This document shows positions 11,201-21,000 of a stretch of 39,547 bases of DNA, one piece after another; within the stretch, counting starts at the first letter, position 1, and each line of letters opens with the position of its first letter. The stretch spans positions 308,583-348,129 of the forward strand of contig KQ482061.1 of assembly GCA_001430745.1 (NCBI GenBank), read 5' to 3'. The notes under the pieces are model-generated. The model searched no databases, had not been told where the DNA came from, and saw only the letters and a program-made list of their open reading frames with translations. A program made the position numbers and the translations under genes. Origin of the DNA: Auxenochlorella pyrenoidosa. Its lineage: Eukaryota; Chlorophyta; Trebouxiophyceae; Chlorellales; Chlorellaceae.

Positions 11201-12487
11201 ATGATGCTCGAGACTCTTGCTGCTTCTGATACACACACCCACAGGGCGCCTGTGTGCCTGCTGCTTCTCTGCGGTTTGCCAGGTGCCGGGAAAACCTCTC
11301 TAGCACGTGCCCTCGTGGATCAAGCAGCGCAACAAGGTGTAGACGTCCGCCTGATCAGCTTCGATGAGCTTGGATGCCAGCCCAGCCACCCTGGCAGCAG
11401 CGCCGGCGCAGCCAGCAGCGGCGCTGCTTCCAGCTTCGATGCTGCAGCCTGGCAGCAGGCACGGCAGCGAGCGATGGAAGCTGTGCAAGCGGCTCTTAGG
11501 ACAGATGAAAACAGCAGGAACTGCTCATGCGACACATCGCTGCAAGGGATGCCGCGGGAGGGGCAGCACGCGCAGCAGCAGCGGCAGAACCACCCGCCGC
11601 CCCCACCCCTGCCGTGCCGCCTCGTGATCGCAGACGACAATCTGCAGCTGCGCAGCATGCGCTGGCAGTGCTACTTCCTGGCCCGCACCGCCCGCGCCGC
11701 CGCCCTCCTAGTCTACGTGCGCTGCAGCGAGCAGACGGCACTGCAGCGCAATGCGGCGCGGCCGGCGGCGCAGCGTGTGCCCGCAGCCGTCATCACTCGC
11801 ATGGCCGAAAAGCTGGAAGAGCCGGCTGGTGGCACTGATTCCATTGACAAATCGACAGCAGGCAGGGCCAGCAGTGGCAGCAGCAGTGGCAGTGACGGCA
11901 GCGATGCAGGCTGGGTGTCTGCCAGCGATACGGCCGCAAGCAGCCGCAGCAGGGGCCCTTCCTGGGAGGCCGCCTCCCTGATTGTTTGGGACAGCAACCA
12001 GGCCCTCACGCCGGCGTCGGTCGCATCCCTGTGGCGGCAGGTGTGGCAGCGCTGGGGACCGGCAGCGCTGCCGCTGCGGGACGCTGAGGCAGAGGCGGCG
12101 GCGCGGAGCGCCGCCCAGGCAGCCACAGCTGCCAGCCTGGCGCACGCTGTGGATGTGGCCACGCGCCAGGTCCTATCCGAGTGCATGGCCCAGCTGGTCG
12201 CGGCAGCGCAGCAGCAGAAGAGGGCCGTGGCGCAGCAGCTGAATGCCGCAAGGCGGCAGCTGCTGCAAGAGGCTGCTGCTCACGGCGTGGGCATGAGCCA
12301 GCTTAGTGCTGCGGCAGCAGACGGAGGAGCAGCTGTGGAGCAAGGAGCACAGACAGCAGCGGCTGAGGGAGGGCAGGGCCCAGGCGCAGGGGCAGGTGAG
12401 GCGGCGGTAGCCTCGGCAGCGCGCCGCTGGGCAGCAGCCTACCGCCAGCGTTGCGAGAGGATACTGCAGACGTTGCAGCCCTGTTGA
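11201..12487 (+). CDS. PSTK: O-phosphoseryl-tRNA(Sec) kinase (selenocysteine synthesis)
   Basis: Phosphorylates Ser-tRNA(Sec) using ATP, giving the substrate for selenocysteine synthase (SEPSECS); it is an essential step in archaeal and eukaryotic selenocysteine formation. Single uninterrupted frame of 428 residues from ATG 11201 (a second ATG at 11204). The frame is open farther upstream but has no earlier ATG in use. Visible motifs: P-loop LLLCGLPGAGKTSLARAL (~residues 20-37); ISFDELG, likely holding the acidic catalytic residue; and the PSTK hallmark ADDNLQLRSMRWQCYFLAR followed by RCSEQTALQRNAARP and MAEKLEEP. These match animal PSTK in order. A Ser/Gly-rich insertion of ~50 residues follows the KLEEP motif. 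The C-terminus is helical and Ala/Gln-rich. The absence of introns is odd here. The gene implies that the organism makes selenoproteins, although none is visible in this window. Confidence 0.92.
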   Translation: MMLETLAASDTHTHRAPVCLLLLCGLPGAGKTSLARALVDQAAQQGVDVRLISFDELGCQPSHPGSSAGAASSGAASSFDAAAWQQARQRAMEAVQAALRTDENSRNCSCDTSLQGMPREGQHAQQQRQNHPPPPPLPCRLVIADDNLQLRSMRWQCYFLARTARAAALLVYVRCSEQTALQRNAARPAAQRVPAAVITRMAEKLEEPAGGTDSIDKSTAGRASSGSSSGSDGSDAGWVSASDTAASSRSRGPSWEAASLIVWDSNQALTPASVASLWRQVWQRWGPAALPLRDAEAEAAARSAAQAATAASLAHAVDVATRQVLSECMAQLVAAAQQQKRAVAQQLNAARRQLLQEAAAHGVGMSQLSAAAADGGAAVEQGAQTAAAEGGQGPGAGAGEAAVASAARRWAAAYRQRCERILQTLQPC

Positions 12488-12495
12488 GCCCTTCC

Positions 12496-12511
12496 TGTAA
12501 AAGCCCTGTAA
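12496..12511 (+). promoter_or_regulatory. Paired TGTAA poly(A) signals of PSTK
   Basis: TGTAA occurs at 12496-12500 and 12507-12511, the first only eight bases after the stop codon. The PSTK 3'UTR is therefore probably very short. Confidence 0.6.
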
Positions 12512-12542
12512 AACTCTGCCTCCTTTATAACGTCAATCACTC

Positions 12543-12547
12543 TTACA
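12543..12547 (-). promoter_or_regulatory. TGTAA poly(A) signal of the LPA1-like gene
   Basis: The + strand reads TTACA, 114 bases beyond the LPA1-like stop codon on the minus strand. It faces the PSTK signals about 30 bases away. Confidence 0.55.
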
Positions 12548-12660
12548 TTATGCTCACGAAATCAAATGAATACAATCGACAGCGGCGTTGTGGCAGAGGA
12601 GCACAGGTGATCGGCTGGCCGGGAGGGAGGGTGGGATGCCGCAGGCGGCACCTGCCGCCC

Positions 12661-15179
12661 TCACACCTTGCCATCCATGCCGTCGAGGAAGGAGCCCACC
12701 CCGAAGAAGCCCTCGGTGGGGGGCAGCTGCGCCGCCATGATCGGCCTGCAGACACCAGAGTGGAGGCAGGCCGAGATCTGAGGTGCCAGGGGGAATGCGG
12801 GGCGTGACAGGGCGCGGCCGAGCACCTCGCCCGGTCCATGCATCCCTGTGCTCAGCAGCTGCGCCTTGCGGAGCGCTGCTGGAGGGTGGCTGCGATGGTC
12901 GCAAACCCTGCACCAATGCCCCAATTTCGGCCAGGCGCTCCCTGCAGCAGCTTGCCAGGCGGCCAAAATGCTTCTGCCCCGCACCCCCTCCTGCTCTGCA
13001 GCTCAACCGCACTTACCAAGGCGGGCATCCCACTCCGCTCCCTCTCACGCGGCCGTCCAGCCGCAGGCTCACATAGAGCCCCATCTCCAGCCCCTTGTTG
13101 GCCAGCTTGGCCTGCTGCTCAAACCAGCGGCGCCACTCGTCCATGCGCACCGCCGTGGCGCGCCACCTTAGCTCATCGGCACCAGGCTGTGCCAGGGCGG
13201 GCGCTGCCGACGCATCGGCGCCGCCGCTGCTGCTGGGGCTGGCAGCCGAGGGGGCGTCCCCCGCCATGAAGGGCAGCGGCACCACCAGCACGCCGCGCTC
13301 CTGCAGCTGCTGCTTGTACGGCTCCGCCGCCGCCAGGGCGTCTGCCACCTGCTGCGGCGTGCCAGCGATCATCACCGCCCGCGCAAAGCCCCNNNNNNNN
13401 NNNNNNNNNNNNNNNNNNNNNNNNNNNNNNNNNNNNNNNNNNNNNNNNNNNNNNNNNNNNNNNNNNNNNNNNNNNNNNNNNNNNNNNNNNNNNNNNNNNN
13501 NNNNNNNNNNNNNNNNNNNNNNNNNNNNNNNNNNNNNNNNNNNNNNNNNNNNNNNNNNNNNNNNNNNNNNNNNNNNNNNNNNNNNNNNNNNNNNNNNNNN
13601 NNNNNNNNNNNNNNNNNNNNNNNNNNNNNNNNNNNNNNNNNNNNNNNNNNNNNNNNNNNNNNNNNNNNNNNNNNNNNNNNNNNNNNNNNNNNNNNNNNNN
13701 NNNNNNNNNNNNNNNNNNNNNNNNNNNNNNNNNNNNNNNNNNNNNNNNNNNNNNNNNNNNNNNNNNNNNNNNNNNNNNNNNNNNNNNNNNNNNNNNNNNN
13801 NNNNNNNNNNNNNNNNNNNNNNNNNNNNNNNNNNNNNNNNNNNNNNNNNNNNNNNNNNNNNNNNNNNNNNNNNNNNNNNNNNNNNNNNNNNNNNNNNNNN
13901 NNNNNNNNNNNNNNNNNNNNNNNNNNNNNNNNNNNNNNNNNNNNNNNNNNNNNNNNNNNNNNNNNNNNNNNNNNNNNNNNNNNNNNNNNNNNNNNNNNNN
14001 NNNNNNNNNNNNNNNNNNNNNNNNNNNNNNNNNNNNNNNNNNNNNNNNNNNNNNNNNNNNNNNNNNNNNNNNNNNNNNNNNNNNNNNNNNNNNNNNNNNN
14101 NNNNNNNNNNNNNNNNNNNNNNNNNNNNNNNNNNNNNNNNNGGGTACGGCTGCTTCGAGTTGGGCCCGAGCTTGGTCCGAGGCACAAAGCTGGGCGCCGC
14201 TGGTGCAGCACGGGCCGGGAGGATGCCCGACAAGCAGGGCTGACTGGCCAGTGGGTGCACGCATGAGCAGGGGTGAGGGTGGTGTGCGCTGGCTGTGCCC
14301 CCATCAGCAACACGCTGCTCTGCAGCACAGCTGCGGGCCCGGCCTCGGCATGCAGCAACGGCGCACCGCAGCTGGGCCAGGCGCAGCATGCGGCCGTTGG
14401 CCAGCTCCAGCTGGCAGGCTCCCAGCTCGTCCTCTCGCATCAGCCGCGCCAGCTGCTTCTCCCGAGCCTGCAGGGCAGTGGGGGGCAGTGACCGATGCGG
14501 TGGCTTGCCAGCGCCGTGCCACCCATTGTGCCAGCCCAAGCAACTACAGCCTGGAAGCCAGTTGTTGCCTGGATCAAGCTCCATCGCTGTGTGCTGCCAC
14601 AGGTGCCGCGCCCAGCCAGGCCCCTCCCCCTTGCCTGCAGGTCACCCCGCACAAAGTATGCACAGACGGCCAGCGACCCCAGGTTGATGGCCAGGTCCGA
14701 CAGCGCCTCTGCCGTCGACTTGGTGGCATTGGGGGCGCCCGCCAGCGCGCCGATGATGCCGGGCAGGCCAAACAGGGTGGCCAGCGACGCGCCCGCGACG
14801 CCGGCGCCGAAGATGAAGAGCCGGAAGGAGCGGAAGGGCGCCTCGGCCTCTGCCCGCAGCTGCGCGCCCTCGCGGCTGGGCGGGCTGCAAGTACGGCCAA
14901 GGGGCAGTCCAGGGGGCTGAATGCACATAACCCAAACCTGGGCGGCTTTGGCGGCAGCGGCAGCAGCGGTGGTGGCGGAGGAATCAGCAGGCTCCTGGCG
15001 ATCGGCGCTCACGTGTAGGCATTGAGTGGGTTCGCCGGCTTTTTCTTCTTCGCCGTGGGCTGCTGCTCTGCTGCGGCCACGACCAGTGCAACTCGCCGGG
15101 CTGGCCTGGCTGCCACAAATGGGCGTGCTAGCACCCTACGTGGCGCCTCTAGAAGGCATGAGTGGCGCGACACTGCCAT
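12661..15179 (-). CDS. LPA1/REP27-like chloroplast protein (DUF3493 family), contains an assembly gap
   Basis: Relatives (Arabidopsis LPA1, Chlamydomonas REP27) help insert or replace photosystem II protein D1 in thylakoids. Exons in transcript order: 15179-15013, 14884-14635, 14467-14367, ~13391-13017, 12745-12661; about 325 residues. The N-terminus is Arg/Ser/Ala-rich, like a transit peptide. Two membrane segments follow (~76-98 and ~113-132), then AREKQLARLMREDELGACQL, a conserved block VMIAGTPQQVADALAAAEPY, WRRWFEQQAKLANKGLEMGL, the family signature SLRLDGRVRGSGVGCPPW, and the end FFGVGSFLDGMDGKV. The 749-base run of N falls in intron 3; the frame closes if exon 4 starts at 13391, one base from the gap. 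Intron 2 has a GC donor (CAG/GCAAGG). No TPR repeats are seen, so it resembles the shorter LPA1 paralogues. Confidence 0.85.
13393..14141. other. Assembly gap (749 N)
   Basis: Unresolved bases, placed by the gene model inside intron 3 of the LPA1-like gene. The left edge lies within one or two bases of the predicted acceptor of exon 4. Confidence 0.99.
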
Positions 15180-15705
15180 CCAGAGGTGGGTGGGGGACCA
15201 ACAAAGTGCGAGGGCTTCCGCAGGGGTAGAGTGGCTTGTCAAAAGAGGACGTCGAGGTCAGGACCTATGATCGGACACCGCGAGAGGCAATGCGATGGAT
15301 GACGGCTGCACTGCGGCGGGACGGCGCCTGCGCTGTGCCCGATTGCAGCTACGCCGTGCTGGACTAGCCTGTGGGGTGTTTCTGCCTATCCAACAAACAG
15401 GCTCTCTGTTCTCATTCGTTAAGGAAGAGCGTATGAATGTTACAAACTTGGTAATTAGAAGAATACCGGGCGCTCGAGCAGAACAGGGCGGGGGTGGGCT
15501 TGCAAGGAACAAGGGAGGCGCTCACTCTCAGCACGAAATTTGCTGAAGAATTAAGCGCCAGTGGCAATACAGGAGGCATAGGCGCAGCTTCAGGGCTGAG
15601 ATTGTCAGGTCAGAGGATTTGCAGTGCAACATTGCCCACGGCCCAGTTGCTTCAGGCTCCGTGATGCAAAAGAACTGACGGGTACCAAACTGTCCAAGCA
15701 GCTGC
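15180..15705. other. Intergenic region: LPA1-like promoter and methyltransferase 3'UTR
   Basis: No gene is supported. Both neighbours run on the minus strand. The right part (about 15430-15705) is the 3'UTR of the methyltransferase. The left ~250 bases should hold the promoter and 5'UTR of the LPA1-like gene. The stretch around 15400-15470 is clearly AT-richer than the surroundings. Confidence 0.55.
15440..15444 (-). promoter_or_regulatory. TGTAA poly(A) signal of the methyltransferase gene
   Basis: TTACA on + gives TGTAA in the minus-strand transcript, about 260 bases after the stop codon. Confidence 0.55.
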
Positions 15706-17746
15706 TCACTGCCGCTTGAACAGCATCCAGCACTCCATGCCGCCGCGGCCAGGGTGCGAGAGCTCAGCAGGCACCGGCTCCTCGCGCTCCAGGGCGAAGC
15801 CTGCATTGGAAGAGAGGCAGGCAAGGGTCAAATTTGGGGTCCAAAGCTCTCCCCCTGTACAGGGTCACCAGCGATAGATAGGCATCGGCAAGTGCTCCAT
15901 GCGCGTGGATGCGAGCGCCAAAGGACACGCCGGGAATCCAGGTCCACAACTTAAGGACGCACGAATGTTGGCTGAAACCCCAGGGCCGGTGGCGAACCCG
16001 CGGTTTCAGCGGTGCGACCGCTGATCCAGACTGGCGGCCACATTCCGCACTCGCACGCCCAGGAGGCAGTGCCAGCACCAGGCGAGGGGCGAGGCGCGTA
16101 CCTGCCGGCAGCAGGAGGTCCTTGTACTGCTGAGGGGTGACCGGCCAGGGGGGGCCCGTGCCGCGCTCTGGGTCGATCGGGAAGGCCAGGCACGCCAGGG
16201 TGGCGCCCGGGCGCAGCAGGCGGGCCCACGAGGCAGCCCAGTCGGCACGCATGCCGGGGTGGAGCGCACTGCGGGAGGGGTGACGGGCGGGCAGGTGGGC
16301 AGTCAGTGTGGCGCGAAGGGAGGGCATGGCAGCAAACGCTGACGGGCGGAGGCACTTGCAGCAAGGTGGGAAGACGGCGTTTGGTGACTGGCGGGCGGCG
16401 GCGAGGCCGGGCACAACAACCAGAGCAAGCAGCACGCGTGCGGTGTGCACCCCTGACATGCTCACCACATGAAGGTGTAGTCAAAGCCCAGGTCAAAGGG
16501 CTGGCCAGAGGGGCAGGCCCACTTGAAAAAGTCGCCGGCATGCACCTGCGGCGGGCGACAGCGACAGGCAGGCGTGCGGCGTCTGGAGCTGGCTTTTTAA
16601 ACAACCCCAGGCAAGGCCCGCAACGCTGCTGCTGCCAAGGAGGCGGCTAGGCACCGTTTGCTCAATGGCTGCTCTGGCAAAGCAACGTCTTGGCAAGCGG
16701 AAGCGCGGCGCCCAGCCCATCCAGAGGGCTCCTTGTCTTCTGTCCCTTGCCTGCGCCTTGGCTTGCTCCTCTGCTGAGAGTGCTCCTGCAAGGTACTCCC
16801 GAGCCGCCTGCTGTGCAGTGGGGGCCAGCTCCAGGCCAGCCACCGAGGCCGCACCGGCGCGCACAAACTGCAGCACGGGGCAGGGCCAGCCAGCGAGCGG
16901 CATGTGGGCAGGAGCGTGAGCAGTGGGCACATGTGTAGTCGAGAAAGCTGTTGGACAAGGGGGCAGCATGGGACCAGCACCTCAAGTCAGGCGCACTCCT
17001 CAGCTTGCCACACACCGGCAGCCCTTGGGCTGCGAGGCGGAAGGAACAAAGCCAGCCAGGCTGCTGAGTCAACTCACAGATTCCACATCATATCCTCGCC
17101 CGCAGCCGGGGATCACCACCCGCGCTCCCGCTGCTGCCAGGCCTCCGCTGGCCAGCTCACGGCTGAGCACGGGCGGCGACTGGGTGGCATCAAACCGCTG
17201 CAGCAGGAGCAAGCATTGCAGGCGGCGGTTGGGCCGGATGCTGCATGAAGGGGTTGTGCATGCATGCATCATGCGGCACCACCACCCAGCTCCTGCTCTG
17301 ATCATAAGACTGCCCCTGCCTGCGCAGACCCAATATGATGGAAAAAAGGCATGCGGCCAATGGCGTTAGGCATGGCGGTCGGCACGCACCTGGCCAGGCT
17401 TGAGCCCGCCATCGGCCGTCCACATGTCCTCCCATCTGTTGTTATAGGCCTGCGGATCCACCTCCTGCGGCATTGAGCTGCTTCCGTCCCTGGAGCCTGC
17501 ATAGACAGCGTGTGATGGGATGCGAGAAGCATGCTCGTGTTCGCCGCCTGCGGCGGGAAACCGAGCGCGGTCGGCACCCATGCTCTGCAGCGGCAGCTCT
17601 CCCGGCCTCCTAATTTCCGACGTCGTCACACCTTGAGCTAGCACAGAGGCGCGGATGCGAGTTGGCTGGGCGCAGGTGACAGGACGGGTGTAGCGTTGAA
17701 CAAAGGCGTGAGATGACAGCCGGAAGGAAGTTGAGACCAGGCTCAT
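15706..17746 (-). CDS. TPMT/HOL-family S-adenosylmethionine-dependent methyltransferase
   Basis: Probable thiol or halide methyltransferase, related to plant HOL proteins and thiopurine S-methyltransferase; the substrate is not readable from sequence. Exons in transcript order: 17746-17390, 17197-17078, 16867-16751, 16545-16466, 16268-16102, 15800-15706; 936 nt, 311 residues. The Ser/Arg-rich first ~60 residues suggest organelle targeting. The core starts with YNNRWEDMW (~98), followed by SAM-binding motif I VVIPGCGRGYDV (~144), the family motif FDLGFDYTFMCALHPGMRADW, LLRPGATLACLAFPI, and GTGPPWPVTPQQYKDLL. These match HOL/TPMT blocks in order. Intron 3 has a GC donor (CAG/GCAAGG) and is needed to join AKAQ to VHAGDFFKW in frame. 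A 51-base in-frame segment in exon 1 (17497-17547) is bounded by GC...AG and may be optional. The start is the first ATG in frame. Confidence 0.88.
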
Positions 17747-17911
17747 GAGTGATCGGCAAGCCGAGAATGCTCGGATTTTATGGCCTCGCTCTGAAGTTAC
17801 CGAGCTGTGTGCCAAGGGCTGAGCTCATCCCTGGACTCAAGGCCCGCAGTCAGCATGCAGCTGAAACTTGATGCGAGTGGGTCTGTGCGATGACCAGCTT
17901 TCTGTGCCGGC

Positions 17912-17938
17912 ACCGGAATGACTGGACCGGAATGACTG
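17912..17938. repeat. Two tandem copies of a 13-bp word
   Basis: ACCGGAATGACTG occurs twice with one base between the copies. It lies between the methyltransferase start and the NBAS-like stop codon. Confidence 0.9.
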
Positions 17939-18034
17939 CACAAGCGTAGCATTGCATTTTTGGCGGTGCCCCCACCCCACTGATTCGGCAATGCTCATCT
18001 TGCCACTCAAGCTTCTACACTGCTGGATGCACCA

Positions 18035-21000
18035 TCACAACTGCAAGTCATCCTTCATGTGTTCAAATGCCGCAGCACACTGCTCAGGCAACGCTTGAAG
18101 CAGCGCCGCCGCCGTATGTGGCAACGCCAGCCCTGGCGGCACGACACCTGCCTCCAGCTGTGGTGCAGCATCCGCGGCCGCTACTGCCAAAGGACTGCCA
18201 GCGGCACAGCTGCGCAGCAGCTGCTGCAGCACCCGCGTCGCGTTGTCCAGCACACGAAGCAGGCGCGGCGTGCCGCTGAACTGCATTGCCAGCCAGGCGG
18301 CAGCAGTGAACTGCCGCGCCTCTGCCAGCTGCGCCGCTGCGCTCGCTGCCACTGCCATCCGCAGCGTCAGCGCGCTACTGCCCAGCGGCATGCAGTAGGC
18401 CTCTGCCGCAGCCTGCTGCTGGTGCAGCGCAGCGGCCACCAGCCGCTTGAACAGCTGCTGCTGCGACGGCTCGCCAGCTGCCAGCTCAACAAGAGCTGCC
18501 TGCTGGCGCTGCGCTGCCAGGAGGAGCACGGAGGCCAGGCCCGGCATTGCTGCCGCCGTGTCAGCAGCGCCGCAGCCGCCGCTGCTGCAGGCCTGCAGCA
18601 GCTGCTGCCAGCGGGTGCGCTGCAGCTGTCGGTAGGGCAGCAGCATTGCCAGCGCGGCCGCCGCTGCAGCCCCCTGGGTGGCATCGGCTGCCTCCAACAG
18701 TGCCGCCGCTTCGCCCTCTGTCAGCAGCACAGGCGCCGCGGGTGCTGCTGCGCCCTGGGCTGGCGACTGCTGCTGCGCCTGCTGAGCGGCATGCTCCTCA
18801 AGCGCTGCCAGAGCCCCATTTAGATCGCCCAATGGCAGCAGCATGCGCAGGCACGTCGCCCAAACGCGGTGCAGCGCAACCACTTGTGGCTGGTGGCTAG
18901 CTGCTGCTGCTGTCGAGATCTGCCCTGCCGCTGCTTCATCTGCTGCTGGCGCCGCCGCTGGCTCCGTGACGGCAACCTCTGAAGCCGCCGCTGATGCCGG
19001 CTCTGCCGCTGCCGCTGGGAAGGCGCTTGCAAGCCCGTCCTGCAGCAGGCGCAGCAGCAGGCGCAGGTGCTGCGGCCCCTCTGCCGCCGCCGCCAGCCGC
19101 AGCAGCGCACCCTCTGCAGCTTCCACGCTCCCGAAGTCGGCTGCGCACAGCCGGCACTGCTGCACCGCCTGTGGCCACTCCTGGGCCAGCACAGCGGCGG
19201 TGCGGGTGAACAGCAGCGCCCGCTGGTGGCTGCCCAGCACGCCTGGCTGCCCAGGCTCGCCGGCAGTGCCGTCTGAATTGCCGGCTGGGCCGAGGCCGGC
19301 AGGAGGGGTGTAGCCCGTCCACATGCTGCTGCCGATGCTGCCCAGCAGCTCAAGTACCTGCGCCAGGTCAGCAGTGGGGCCATCAGCAGGGCAGCGGCAC
19401 AAGGAACAGGGCAGGAACACAAAGAGGGCAGCGCGAGCCGGCAAGTTTGAAACGCGCAGTCATGACAGGGCATGCTGGCCACGCTGGCCACGATGTGCGC
19501 GCTTTGCACGGTGTCAGGCAGGGCGCTGCAAACGCGTGCAGCAGAAACAACCTGCAGGTGCGCCTCGGTGGCTGCGGCGCCGCCACTGCCGTCGTAGTCT
19601 GCCGCATGCTGCTGCAGGCGTTGCCAGACCCGCGTGCGCAGCGCGTTGACGGCCTCTGCCGCTGCTGCCGCGGCTGCAATTGCCGGAACGCCAGGATCAC
19701 TTGGGCTGCTGCTGCTGGGGGGCACGTCTGTCAGGTGGTGCAGGGAGCGCAGCAGCGCAAAGAGGTTTTGCACGGCATCCCCCGCTGACAGCGGCTCCTC
19801 CTTGTTGGCGCCTGATGCTGCCATGCTGTGCTCCGCTTCGCCCGACATGGCGTGCAGTGCGGCTGCCACTGCCGCCTCTGCCGCCGAGGCCACGGCCTGC
19901 TGCGCTGCCGCTGTTGCTTCAAGCGATGCCAGCGCAATATCCGCTGCTGGCGGCGCTTGCTGTGGCTGTTGCTGCAGCGCCTGCAGCACCGCTGCTGCCT
20001 GCAACACTCCTGGAGCTGGGCAGCCTGCTGTCAGCAGTTGCTGCAGGCAGTGATCAAGTGTGGCTGGGCTGCTATCACGGCTGCTGCTGCTGCCATCCAG
20101 AGCTGCCTGCTGCAGGGCAGCAGCGGCCGCTCTGACGGTCTGCTGGTGAGCAGACGCAGGGCAGCAAGTTGCCAGGCTAGAGAAGGCCGACAGCAGTGCG
20201 AAACGCTGCCTGAGTTGCGCCAGCACCTGCTCGGGTGGCAAGTCTGCGGCCGTCGCCCCTGCCGATGCCTCTGCGCTCGCCACCGCGTCCAGGGCCGCAC
20301 TGAGGATTGCCAGCTGCTGCGCCTCTGGCAGCGGCGGCACAGGCTGCTGGGGAGCGTTGGGCGGCAGCGCCAGGGGGCATGGCGCGCCCGCCACTACGAA
20401 TGCCGCTGCAGCGGCCGCATGCGTGGGAGAGACGTGAGCCAGGCACTGCTGGCACAGCTGCACGCCATCGACAGCCTCGCCAGAGCCTGCAGGGGTAACG
20501 TTAGTAAAAAACGTGAAAGAACGCTTCCGACACTGCAGCACACGCAATTAAGCTGTGTAGCTATGCGCCTGCCATGCAGGCAGGCTGGTTGGCAGGCAGC
20601 GCCAGAGGGTTGGCTTACCCGTGGCAACTGTCCTGCAGAACAGTGCGAGGTGGACGGTGCTGCAGCTGCAGGGATAGGCAGCTGATGTGGCGCCAGTCAC
20701 TGCCGACAGCGACGCCACGGCTGCTGCATGCTGCTGCCTCAAGTCGTCCACTGCAGCTGCCATCTGCCCGACGTTGTTGCCTGTCACATGGGCCAGCAGC
20801 TGCTGATTAAGGACAGCTGCATCGACAGGGGCCGCTACTGGCTGCTCGCAACAGCTGCTGCTGCTGGCATCAAGCGCTGGCGACGCTGCAGTTGCCACCA
20901 GCTGCACCAAAGGCTCAACAAACAACTTTGCATCAATGCCGCCTGCTGCTTGTACCAGGCGGTCTGCGGCTGCTTGAACTTCTAAGCACACAGCCGCGAC

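Noticed and set aside
13013..14584. Long frames spanning the run of N
   Set aside because: They are open only because unknown bases cannot contain stops.
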